Source of the DNA: Ligustrum vulgare | Lineage: Eukaryota > Streptophyta > Magnoliopsida > Lamiales > Oleaceae | Length of the DNA: 64,000 nucleotides | Direction: 5' to 3' | NCBI GenBank assembly: GCA_963555705.1 | Contig: OY743176.1 | Coordinates: forward strand, 42,857,026 to 42,921,025 | In this document: one piece after another, positions 34,405-44,842 of the stretch | Numbering within the stretch: the stretch's first letter is position 1 | Layout of the letters: every line of letters begins with the position of its first letter | Notes under the pieces: model-generated | Seen by the model: only the letters and a program-made list of their open reading frames with translations | Told to the model about the DNA's origin: nothing | Databases searched by the model: none | Made by a program: the position numbers and the translations under genes

Positions 34405-36897
34405 TTACATACCTGTACCAATATTTAGAAGACTAAGACAACTTCTAAATTTTACCAAAGGAAGCACCTTAGTGCCCATATCTGCAGGGTTGTATTCTGA
34501 AAGAACTTTCTCAAGTTTTACCAGTTCTTGAGAAACCATATCTCTAATAAAATGTAATCTGACATCAATATATTTAGTACGTTCATGAAAGACAGGATTT
34601 TTACACAGATGAATAGCAGATTGACTATCAGAATATACTGTCACATTTCCATCAAGAACACATAGTTCATTTAATAGACCTTTAAACCACAAAGACTCTT
34701 TAAAGGCTTCAATAGCAGCAATATATTCAGATTCAGTAGTGGATAATGCAACAACGTGCTGTAGCTGTGATTTCCAACTAACACATGAATTACACAAAGT
34801 AAACACATAGGAAGAAGTTGATTTCCTATTATCTCTTTCACCAGTATAATTAGCATTAGTAAATCCTTTCAATTTTAATCCTTCAGTACTAAACTTATAT
34901 ACCAATCCAACATTACAAGTTTCTTTCAAATATCTAAACAACCATTTTAAAGCTTTCCAATGATTGGGACCAGGATTAGACATGTACCTGCTAAGTGTAC
35001 TAACAGCAAAAGCTAAGTCAGGTCTAGTACACACCATTAAATACATCACAGATCCAATGGCATTAGAATATGGAATTTTCTTCATATATTCTTCTTCTTC
35101 TTCATTAGCGGGTGATTGTTCCTTTGATAAGACAAAATGATTGGCTAAAGGCAAAGTAACAGGGTTACAATCAATCATGCCAAATTTTCTCAAAATTTTC
35201 ATAATATATGGAGTCTGATGCAGAAATAGAATTGAATTTGACCTATCTCTTTCAATTTCCATGCCTAAGATTCTTTTAGCATTACCTAGGTCTTTCATGT
35301 CAAATTCATTACCCAACGTGGTTTTTATTTCATTCAAGAATTTCAAGTTAGGGCCAACAAGCAACATATCATCAACATATAATAATAAAAACACACAGTT
35401 ATTATTATCACTCCCCTGTTGATAATACAAGCAATGATCAAATTCACTCCTTTTAAAACCAATGGTTTGCACAAAAGAATCAAAACGTTTGTACCATTGT
35501 CTAGGAGATTGTTTTAAACCATAAAGAGAGCGTTTAAGAAAACACACATTATTAGATTTTAGTTTATTTTCAAAACCTTTTGGTTGATCCATAAAAATCT
35601 CTTCATCAAGTTCACCATGCAAAAAAGCAGTTTTAACATCAAGTTGTTCAAGTTCCCAATTAAAATGTGCAACTAATGCAAGTATAGTCCTAATAGTAAT
35701 ATACTTAACAACAGGAGAAAAGATTTCATTATAGTCTACCCCTTCCTTTTGTGTGTAACCTTTAGCCACGAGTCTAGCCTTAAACCTTAAAGGCTCTCCC
35801 AAAGTATTTCCCTCCTTAACTCTAAAAACCCATTTGCACCCAACAATAGACTTGTTTTTAGGTCTTGGGACTAACTCCCATGTTTGATTTTTATCGAGGG
35901 AACTCATCTCTTCATTCATCGTTTTCACCCAATTCTCAACTTGTTTACTCTCTAAAGCTTCTTCAAAAGTATTTGGCTCCCTATCAACTAATTCTTGATA
36001 ACTAGCATAAGCTAACTCAAAATCAGACTCTAACCTTTGAGGCACCCCATGTGTTCTCCTAACTCGGTCTCTAGCTAACTGATAATCAGATAGAGGGTTT
36101 TGTTCTACTTGATGTTCCTCTACAACCTCATCACTCCCAACATTTTCATCCTAATTGTTTTCTACCTCTAGATTTTGACGCTCCACCTCAATTTGTGTAG
36201 TGAGGATTTCAACACTTACAGTCTCTAAATCCTCTTTGGATTCGCCACTAGTGTTTTCTTGCTGTTTTTCTCTCACAATGTCATTCTCTAACTTTAGACA
36301 CGGCATCTCAGTTTCATTAAATGTAACATCACGACTTATACGACTTATGATGATTTCAACTCCAGTTTGACTTCTATCCCAAAGCCTATATCCCTTAACT
36401 CCTTCAGGATACCCTAAGAAAACACATTTCCTAGCTCTAGGTTCTAGTTTCCCCTCATTTTGACGAGAGAAAGCAGCACGGCCAAAAGTTCTCAACAAAG
36501 TATAGTCAGCACATTTACCATACCATTTTTCATGCGGAGTATCACCATTTAATGTACTAGAAGGTGTCAAATTAATCAGATAACATGCAGTAACAACAGC
36601 TTCACCCCAAAAATATTTAGGAATACCAGAACTCAACATCATACATCTGACTTTATCAAGTATAGTACGATTCATACGTTCAGCCACCCCATTTTGTTGA
36701 GGCGTATATGGAACAGTTTTATGTCTAGTAATTCCATTTTCCTTACACATATCATCAAAATCATTATTACAAAACTCAAGGCCATTATCAGTTCTTAGAT
36801 ATTTTATCTTCTTGCCAGTTTGGTTTTCAACTTGCAATTTCCAAATTTTAAATTTCTTAAAGGTCTCAGTTTTATCTTTCAACAGATAAACCCACAC
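34405..36897 (-). pseudogene. Older copia: integrase half, RT and RNase H
   Basis: The minus strand carries the integrase continuation (MWVYLLKDKTETF, then LRTDNGLEFCN and PQQNGVAERMNRT). An in-frame TAG lies at 36151-36153, then the RT frame of 546 codons with KARLVAKGYTQKEGVDY, LDVKTAFLHGELDEEI, LLLYVDDMLLVG and MVCTRPDLAFAVS. RNase H follows (LSTTESEYIAA, YSDSQSAIHLCKNP, ADMGTK). The end at 34405 is a natural stop. RT and RNase H look intact; the TAG separates them from integrase. Confidence 0.95.
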
Positions 36898-37475
36898 TTT
36901 CGAGAAAAATCATCAATTATGGATAAAAAATATCTATTACCACCCATCGTAGGATGAGTGGCTGGCCCCCACAAATCAGAATGAATATATTCTAAAACTC
37001 TTGTAGTTTTATGCACAACAGATGAGAAAGATAACTTATGATGTTTACCAAGCACACAGTGATCACAGAATGGCATGTCAGATACACAATATTTTCCAAA
37101 CACACCTTTTTCATTAAGTAATTTAAGTCCTTTAATGCTTACATGAGCTAATCTATTGTACCACTTGTGTGTTTCATCAGTGTTGGCAGAATTAATAGAG
37201 GAATTAATCACTTCAGCAATTGTCACATAAATACCATTTCTTCTGATACCTTTACACGTGACCATGACACCCTTAGTCATTTTTGACATGCTGTTTCCAA
37301 TTTTACCAGAAAAACCCTCTGATTCTAAAGCTCCTACTGAAATAAGATTTCTAGCCATTTTAGGAATATATCTGACTCCACATAATTTGAGCACATAGCC
37401 AGTATCAAATTTTAAAGTGATATAACCAATCCCAGCAATTTTATAAGCATGGTTATTACAGAGAATAGCATGACC
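36879..37475 (-). pseudogene. Older copia: protease end and integrase N-terminus
   Basis: From 37475 down: end of protease (VRYIPKMARNLISVGALESEG), GAG-pre-integrase (WYNRLAHVSIKGLKLL with CDHCVLGKHHKLSF) and the integrase start (YIHSDLWGPATHP, then IIDDFSRKC). A frameshift near 36890 moves the continuation to the next frame (MWVYLLKD). Its upstream side is cut at 37476 by the solo LTR. Confidence 0.92.
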
Positions 37476-39062
37476 TGTAGCGATCCAGATTTTTTACGCA
37501 ATTAATAATTATTTTAATATTTAGAAAATTGTGTCGCTACTATTTCACCCATTTTTATTAAACGCCGCGACGTGTTTGTCTAGCCAAGTCAAGAAATATC
37601 GAATTTGTTCGATTTTAAATTAAATGTCCGAATTTCTAAAAATTATATTATTTTAATTATTTATTCAAAGTATTATTTTCAAAATCTTTCTAAAATCCAA
37701 ATTTATCCCACACGTCCTCTCCTTCCATCAAGGCAACAACTATATTATTTTTCTTCTTTTCACTAAAGCAAATATTCTCCATTTAAAACACCATCATTTT
37801 GGCTAAATACTTTACAACTCTTCAGCCAACCACTCTTTCCAGCAAAACAAATGCCACTCACTATCATCATGATGTTTCCACTCATTTTATTTTATTCCTC
37901 CATCATTCCAATTCATCACTTCACCATTATATGCAGCATCATCACCAATATCAATCTGTCCATAGCCACCTCCACGTTCAGCTTCAATAATGCAGAAATT
38001 TCCTTCAATCACACAAAGTATTTCCAACTCATCTTGACCCAATTTTATCATCAAATCCACATCAAACAATTATGATGTTTTCCACCCTCTCACATTACCT
38101 AATTCTCCACTATCTTTCTTAATTAGCCAGCAAAACATATCATTATTATAAATTCTAATATCCTGCACCACCAATGCCTGCACCAAACTCCTTCATCATT
38201 TTCATCACCTTTCTCTGCAAGACAAACCACAGCCGCAACCTTCATCATATACATCAATCTGTAATCAATCATCATCACCACTATCAACCAGCATCATCAT
38301 CAGATTTTCACTAACTGCACAACCCATGATCATCACCTCCATCACCAATTCACTACCAAGAATTTATCACCACCACTGCCAATCTAGCTACTGCAATAAC
38401 CATCATCATTACCACAGCAAAACCAAATCCATCACCACCTGCGAAATCCATCACCACCTCCTTCTCCAGTCACCATCCAGAAATTTAAAACCAACCAATT
38501 TGCATATTATCAATTCAATTCACCAGTCTTTAATCCTCAACAAAGCCTCACTTGCAACCATATTCAGAACCACCACAGTGTCACCATCACACAGACCACA
38601 CCACCTCAATTCCCCAATACAGCTCACAGAAGAAAGACCATCATCACTGCCTCCACCACCAGACACCACCGCCACTACCCAAACTTCAATCCCCAACAAA
38701 TCAAACTCAAAATCAAAACAAGAAATAAGTGAACTCAGTTACTTACCTCACCTCAGACCACCTCTTCACCGGAAAATCACAACCTAAACCGCGAACCCTA
38801 GCTTCAGTTTCACACGGATTTACACCTAAACTCGTACCAAATCCCGTACCTAAGCCCTCCAATCTAAACCGTACTCTGATCGCCACCAGTAGCCGCACCC
38901 TACGCCGGTGTGCGCCGGCAAATCGCCGATTGAACGCCGGATTCCTCAGCTTTCGTCTCTCGCTTTTCTCTCTTCTCAGTCTCTGAAATTGGGGATCGAA
39001 GAGAGAGATACTGAGTTGAGAAAGAATATATCTGAATATATATTTTAAATTTCAGAATCTGC

Positions 39063-39455
39063 AGTTTAGTCCCTGAAGTTTTAAAGCCTTTCAATTCAGT
39101 CCCTATGTTTTAAAATGACTTAATTCAGCCCTTTCAATTCTTTTAAAGGTTTTATTTCAGTCCTTTCAGCTTTTAAACTTATCAATTTCAGCCCTTAAGT
39201 TTTAAATGATTTTATTCAGCCTTCATTTTCAAAATCTACTATTTCAACCCTATAGTAATATTTATTTGAGCTTCGACCCAACTTTTAAAGTTATCCATTT
39301 CAGTCCCAAAGTTTTAAATGATTTTAATCAGCCCTTTCATTTTAAAAATCTGATCAATTCAGTCCCTGCTGATTTACTTTATTTGATTTTAAGCTCAAGT
39401 TTCAAAGTATCTATTTTAGTCCCTGAACTTTCAAAACATCAATTTTAGTCCTCAA
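39063..39455 (+). repeat. Array of TTCAGTCCCT words in the solo LTR
   Basis: About eleven degenerate copies of 'ttt(c/t)agtccct.agttttaaa' at 30-45 bp spacing. The reverse complement ('gggactgaaa') occurs several times at about 60165-60360 in the other large LTR. Confidence 0.75.
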
Positions 39456-39856
39456 ATTATAATTTATCATTTTGAACTATATATTCGATAGACTAAAGTG
39501 ACTTATTGGCTAAGACGAAGCGTACGGAGAATTTAAAGAAATTGAAGTCATTCCCGCTCAACTTTGCACTCGTCGGATTTGAGGTAGACTCGCATTTATT
39601 AATTGATTTAAATTATGATTTCATATAAATGTCATGTGACTTGTGAAAGTCAATTTTCAAGAAAATTAAGTATGTTTTATGAAAGGTAAATATACTTTAT
39701 GTTTTTACGAAAAGTAAGTATACCCTATGCTTCACGAAATTTTTTTTTTTGGATCATTGCTATGAAATCAATCTACCAAGATTGTTATGGGTCCCATATG
39801 ATAAGTTATGATAAGTTAAGGGGACCGGAGTTTTAGTAGCGCTACACATAAGAATT

Positions 39857-40220
39857 CTTGCCACGAAGTTCGGTAACATTCTTGTGTCTCCTATGTTTAT
39901 GAGGATTTGCCACGAAGTTCGGTAAAATTCCTATGTTTCCATATGTTTATGAGGATTTGCCACCTAAGTTCGGTAAAATTCCTGTCGCATATGTTTATGA
40001 GGATTTCGATCCTATCTTATGTTATGATGCAATTGATCCCTATGAATTTCAAAAATTATGCTTGGTATACTTACTACATAAGAATTCTTGCCACCGAAGT
40101 TCGGTAAAATTCTTATGTTTATGAGGATTTCGATCTTATCCTATGTTATGATGAAAACTTACTGTTATTATGATTTTACTGCATAAGAATTCTTGCCACC
40201 TAAGTTCGGTAAAGTTCTTG
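39857..40220 (+). repeat. Array of ACCGAAGTTCGGT-type hairpins in the solo LTR
   Basis: Six degenerate units of 'gaattcttgccac.gaagttcggtaaaattc.tatgtttatgaggattt'. The best unit (near 40092) has the perfect stem ACCGAA/TTCGGT. Two units have 'ctaagttcgg', where the stem is disturbed. Confidence 0.75.
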
Positions 40221-40907
40221 TGTCTCCCTATGTTTATGAGGATTTCGATCCTATCTTATGTTATGCTTTCAAAAGAAATTATGCTTGGCATAATTAAAAT
40301 GTTTTTATAAGTATATGGTTTTCAAAGAGCTGTTTTCAAAGAGCTATTTTCAAAGAGCCTATGATTTGCAAAATATGTCCCGTGCTGTAATGCACAATAT
40401 GAGTTTTATCAAGAGCCATTTTATAAAGAAGCTCTATCAATGCCCGTTTTATAAAGAGCCGGGATTTATGTGTTTAATCATCTTATAAATTAAATTAATT
40501 TGCGATGAGTCTACTGAGTATTTCCCCCATGAAATACTCACCCTACTTTTTAACAGTTTTGCAGATTTCGGAGACGGTGGCGAGCGATGAATGATGGTGG
40601 CAATAATCGTTGAACGGTTGAAAGTTTGACGTTAATGATTTCCGTATTTTTCCAAACAATCGAATAATTTAGAGAAGTTCATTTATTTGAGAAATTATGA
40701 CATTGTCAATTTCTTTACAAAATTAATGGTTCGATTTACTATTTCAAATGGTTTCATAAATATTTCAATTTTATCGGCCATTACAGTTTATTTAATGTTG
40801 CCAAAAATGAATTTCAATTATTTCTTCCGCAAAAATATTATTCGAAAAATTTAGACAGAAAATGACGTAGTGAATCGGGTATACGGAACTCGGGGCGCTA
40901 CATGACC

Positions 40908-41879
40908 ACTTTCAGATTCTTGCATATTTTCAAACCAATTCTTATGAGATGAAACATGAAATGATGCACCAGAATCAAGTATTCATTCATGCAAGTGTGA
41001 TTTCACAGCCATATTCACTTCAGTAGGTTCAGAATTTAATAACACATAGACTTCACAAAGTTCATTTTCAGGTGAAGTAACAACATTTGCCTCATCACGT
41101 TTTTCTCTTTGCTTATTTTTCTCAATATAGCAATCTTTAATAAAATGTCCAAGTTTACCACACCCATAGCATTTTCTACCTTTTGTTTTACCTTTTGACC
41201 TGGACCGACTTCTACCTTTCTTTTTACTACTAGATGCATGTCCACTTTGGTTATCATATGTCCTAGATTGAGACCTACCTCTCATCATATGGACCTCGCC
41301 ACTTTTTCTTTCAATTTTCTCAGCCTTTAACTCCAACTCTTTACTCCTTAACGACTCGATGACAATTTCAGTAGTTAAAGTCTCTCTCCCTTATTTAATG
41401 GCACTTTTAACCTCTTTATAAATATCAGGAACAACATTTAACAAAATAACAGCTTTATATTCTTCAGGAACTTTTTCACCACAATTAGTGATATCTTGCA
41501 CAAGTTTATTGAAGACATCTAAACTGTCATCTAAGTCTTTGGAAGGATCAATTTAAAAATTGAAAAAACTTTCAAGCAGAAAAAGTTTATTAGGAGTAGA
41601 CTTTAACACATAAAGTTCCTCCAATTTATCCCAAAGTTCTTTAGTGGAGTCTAATTTACCAACTTTTCATAAAACAGCATCAGACAAATGTAAAATTATA
41701 GAAGTGTATGCCAAGTCATCTAAGTCCTTTCTTTCTTCCTCAGTTAAATTTAAAGAAAAAGTGTTATCAATAGCCTTTGAAACTTTTTGTTGAACAAGAA
41801 TACCTTTCATCTTTTGTTGCCAGATTAAAAAATCCCCCTTACCGTTAAAGACCCCCATCTCAAAATGATGCGCAGACAT
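40908..41879 (-). pseudogene. Older copia: gag and protease N-terminus
   Basis: Start ATG at 41879 (MSAHHFEMGVFNG). Gag core WQQKMKGILVQQKVSKA and DDLAYTSIILHLSD, then stops and shifts around 41390-41670. Next are a basic stretch (KKKGRSRSRSKGKTKGRK), the CCHC knuckle CYGCGKLGHFIKDC, and the protease start (ILDSGASFHVSSH) after an in-frame TGA near 40983. The frame then enters the TGACC scar of the solo LTR. Gag and PR are not translatable as one unit. Confidence 0.9.
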
Positions 41880-41939
41880 TTTACCAAAAAATGCACAGAA
41901 CACAAATTCAAGAATGTAAAAGACCAAAGGACACACAGA

Positions 41940-42710
41940 TTACACAAAGTAACCAAGAACAATATTCCTATGGTTTCACAAATATACACTATTCTAGAAC
42001 CCCAGGATTCCGTGAGAATCAAGTTCTCAGGTCAAGGGAAGAAACTAGAATAGGAGTCTGGGACAAAGTCTAGGTAAATAAGAGATAACCAAAAAAAAAA
42101 AAAAAACAACAGATTTCAACAATCAAAGAATATGACAATAATTTCACACAGAAATTTAAAGAACTCAGATATGCACGTAGTCCTAGGTTCTAAGCAATGG
42201 CTACCAAGCAATGACAGCCCCCAATCTTATTGACCACCCCACACGATGGTCTGCTAGTGCGGAAAAAATTAAATGAGTTCCAGCCAATTTACCAGAGCAG
42301 ACTGTCTGTGTCCGTATATCGAGAGATGCGAGTCCCTAGAGTTATTTTTTCAAACCCTAGGGTTCTGGAAGCATTTAATCCCTAATTCGACTTTAACACC
42401 ACCAAGACAGTTCTGGCCAAATTTAACTGCTGAAACAGAAAAACACAAAACTAACAGCACACAGTTGTTAGAAATAATAAAATAAAGATTCTGGAAAAAA
42501 AAAATTTCGCCGGAATCACGCGCCGCCGCCGGAAGATCACGCGCCACACACCCGGAACCGCCTCGACCTGCTGAGTAAGGAGGTGGTCTCCGTTTCACAA
42601 TCCAGTCACTGGTTTGGCCGGAATTGGACAAAATCAGTTGGAAGTTTTCGAACTTCCGCCGCTGTTCTTCGAAAATTCAGATTTTCTGGACCAAGAAATT
42701 CTTCACCAAC
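41940..42710 (-). other. Untranslated leader of the older copia
   Basis: Lies between the primer site and gag. An A run at 42091-42106 and a GC-rich piece at 42505-42575 are visible. No protein feature. Confidence 0.55.
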
Positions 42711-42724
42711 AGCTCTGATACCAT
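42711..42724 (-). promoter_or_regulatory. Primer binding site (tRNA-iMet) of the older copia
   Basis: The minus strand reads TGGTATCAGAGC next to the 5' LTR. Confidence 0.88.
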
Positions 42725-42725
42725 T

Positions 42726-43487
42726 TGTAGGCTTCAATGAAACCTTCAATGCAGCAAATGCAATGGTTAATTCAATTAAAACCAAGAAAATTTACACTAA
42801 AATGAAAGAGGAAGAAACTAGGTTAGAGATTTGATTTTTCCCCCTTTTTGGTTTGGCTTAGAAAATCAATTCGACAACCACAAGTACAACACCACGATTT
42901 GGAGATTTGTACAACCCCGAAGGAAGTACGGGTAATCACAAACCGAAACCGTTCACACAGAAAGGCAGCCCACGAAGGTCATGAAAAAGGAAGCAGCCGT
43001 GTCACGAAGAAGCACAAGAAGAAAGGCTGACTACTTAAGCAGATGAACACGAAGAAAAGCACCCAAGATTTCACACAGAAAGCACTAAGAAGTCATGGCC
43101 AGACTCGGCCATTTTATAGACAAAGAATCCTTCCCACAGATGGAGCTTAACGGAATGGAGAAGAGTGAGGAACGGGATGAGACTTATCAAAATCAAGATA
43201 AAGATTATCTTGATACTTAACCAACCAAGAATAATGAGTATAATAGATAAAGATAAGCTTTGTTCGGTTTTATCTCCTTTTTCCAACATTATCTCCAAAG
43301 TCGAGTATCAAGCACCAATTCCAATTGGGTTGACTCCCTCAAGATACCCGACCAAGTGGGCTACAAACAATTGTGGTGTGGACTTAACTGATCTTCAATA
43401 TTGGCTTATAAAAGCCTGAAGTTAAAACGGGGCTCGATTTTTTATCATCGCCAAAGGGATTTAATTTTGGTAACACATTACCTAACA
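42726..43487 (-). repeat. 5' LTR of the older copia
   Basis: 762 bp, the partner of 33563-34323, about 97% identical by eye. Confidence 0.93.
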
Positions 43488-43545
43488 TAATAGCCATTTT
43501 TACATGTTGATCATCACGTGAACCATCCAATCTGCTTCTCGTCGT
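43488..43545 (-). pseudogene. Helicase exon, 5' part beyond the second copia
   Basis: Directly beyond the right LTR. The minus strand reads GSRDDQHVKMA in the frame that continues into TEHGLSASK at 33562. A possible acceptor (GAGTTAG) lies just above 43545. Assignment rests on frame continuity and position, not on a strong motif, so it is less certain than the other exons. Confidence 0.5.
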
Positions 43546-44041
43546 CTAACTCAAAATGAAGAAAAAATCACTTGGACCAAAACTGATGGAAAAACAGTAA
43601 CTTTATCAACCAAAACAAATGCATCCAGAATTGGTAGTTATTCGCCTAGTCACCCAATTTAGTACATATTACCTATGTAAAGTCTATATATCCATCCTTG
43701 GCAGTTTAATCATTGACATGTTGCATATTGACATAGATAACAATAATAGAATTAGATTTCAAAATATGAGTTACAATAGAAGAAAAATGAAAATCAAGCA
43801 ACACTTTTGAAATTAACACATGTACACCGCGAGAGAGGAGAGCGCGATCAAGAAACATAAAATCTAACATTGCCAACAATTCAAATATTGTTATATAATA
43901 GCGGGTTCAATATGCTAGTCAGCAAATGACAAAAAGTAGACCCAACATAAAAACGTAAAATAGGTTAGTGAGGCAAAACAATAAATCGTGGATGTCATTT
44001 CTACTTAAGATAAGATGGGTCTAGAATTGTTCACACCAATT
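43546..44041. other. Spacer upstream of the helicase fragment
   Basis: Could be a helicase intron. No WW-domain exon or other coding segment is recognised in it. Confidence 0.45.
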
Positions 44042-44805
44042 TGTTGGACTTAAAAGCTTTTTAGGGCCCATCCTAATTTAAAGATATAGTTCCAGTCCAT
44101 TTTAATTGTGAAATGATACCTGAAGGACTTTAGCTGCAATATTCAATTAACAATCCACTAACCTAATAAGTGAAGGAGCCTAATGCCTTTTCATTATATT
44201 TTGGAAGAAGAAACGCAGACAGAAGCTGGGTGGATGGAATAAAATTCAAATTCTTTGGCCATTTTCTCTATACATATTTACAAAACAACAATGAAATAAA
44301 AGGTGCTATTTTCTTGTATTTACTTTGAAGAAGAAAGTGTTGATTATTGATGTATTATTCTTCTCCAATGTTGGGTTTCTTTAAGTATTATCTTAGAATG
44401 GTTTAGGTGCCTATTTATCTCCATTATTGTTGTTGTTGTTGTTAGGGTTCCATCTATTATATTAGATGATATATATTGTGGTTGCCAAGAGTGATTCTTG
44501 AAGGTGTGTATTTGGTTACCTCTAAATTTAGGGCAAAAATTTAGGGAAGAAAATACTGTATTCCTATTATTTGGTAATAGTGGAATTGTCGGTTTGCCCC
44601 GTCGATTTTCCCTTCTCATTGGAGGGTTTTACGACGTTAAATAATTATTGGTGTTATTGCTCGTCTTTTATAATTCAATATTCTATTGTTTGGGTTGGCT
44701 TGGATTGAGTTGTTGATTTCCTATTTTAATCACACGACGTTTGGGGAAATTTTTGGCGTTTGCTACTTGTGTTGGCAATTCCGTTTGTGGTCCAATTTTC
44801 CAACA
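44042..44805 (+). repeat. 5' LTR of the third copia
   Basis: TG...CA ends. Contains a (GTT)n run near 44430-44442. Confidence 0.92.
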
Positions 44806-44818
44806 GTGGTATCAGAGC
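44806..44818 (+). promoter_or_regulatory. Primer binding site (tRNA-iMet), third copia
   Basis: GTGGTATCAGAGC directly after the LTR. Confidence 0.9.
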
Positions 44819-44842
44819 TTGTGTTGGATTGTGTGGATTAAA

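Larger units (their letters stand above)
37476..40902 (+). mobile_element. Gypsy solo LTR, 3427 bp, nested in copia protease
   Basis: Starts TGTAGCGATCC and ends CGGGGCGCTACA. The flanking 5-mers 37471-37475 and 40903-40907 are both TGACC. Removing it rejoins the protease frame of the host copia. The ends match the LTR at 59367-61682 read on the opposite strand, so it belongs to the same group of large-LTR chromodomain gypsy elements. Inside, in order: a CAT/CAC-rich leader-like block (37700-38700), a block like 'cttacctcacctcag...caccggaaaa' near 38750, an array of 'ttcagtccct' words (39063-39455), an array of CGAAGTTCG hairpins (39857-40220) and a 'ctactgagtattt' block near 40510. Open frames inside (up to 153 codons) are low-complexity. 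Confidence 0.93.
33563..43487 (-). mobile_element. Older copia retrotransposon in a helicase exon
   Basis: Minus-strand element with LTRs of 761 bp (33563-34323) and 762 bp (42726-43487), roughly 97% identical by eye. TG...CA ends. A primer site for tRNA-iMet follows the right-hand (5') LTR and a polypurine tract precedes the left-hand (3') LTR. Flanking 5-mers CAGTA and TAATA differ by two transitions, as expected for an aged duplication. It carries a nested gypsy solo LTR at 37476-40902; without that, it would be about 6.5 kb. Confidence 0.93.

Noticed and set aside
38326..38787. 153-codon plus-strand open frame rich in His, Ser and Thr
   Set aside because: It is inside a gypsy solo LTR in a CAT/CAC-rich tract; low-complexity, no domain. 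Kept only as part of the shared leader-block observation.
39857..40220. Regularly spaced repeats suggesting a CRISPR array
   Set aside because: Plant nuclear LTR context, degenerate units, repeat-like spacers and no cas genes.
42350..42834. Open frames on both strands near the right LTR of the older copia
   Set aside because: They fall in the untranslated leader and LTR and show no domain.
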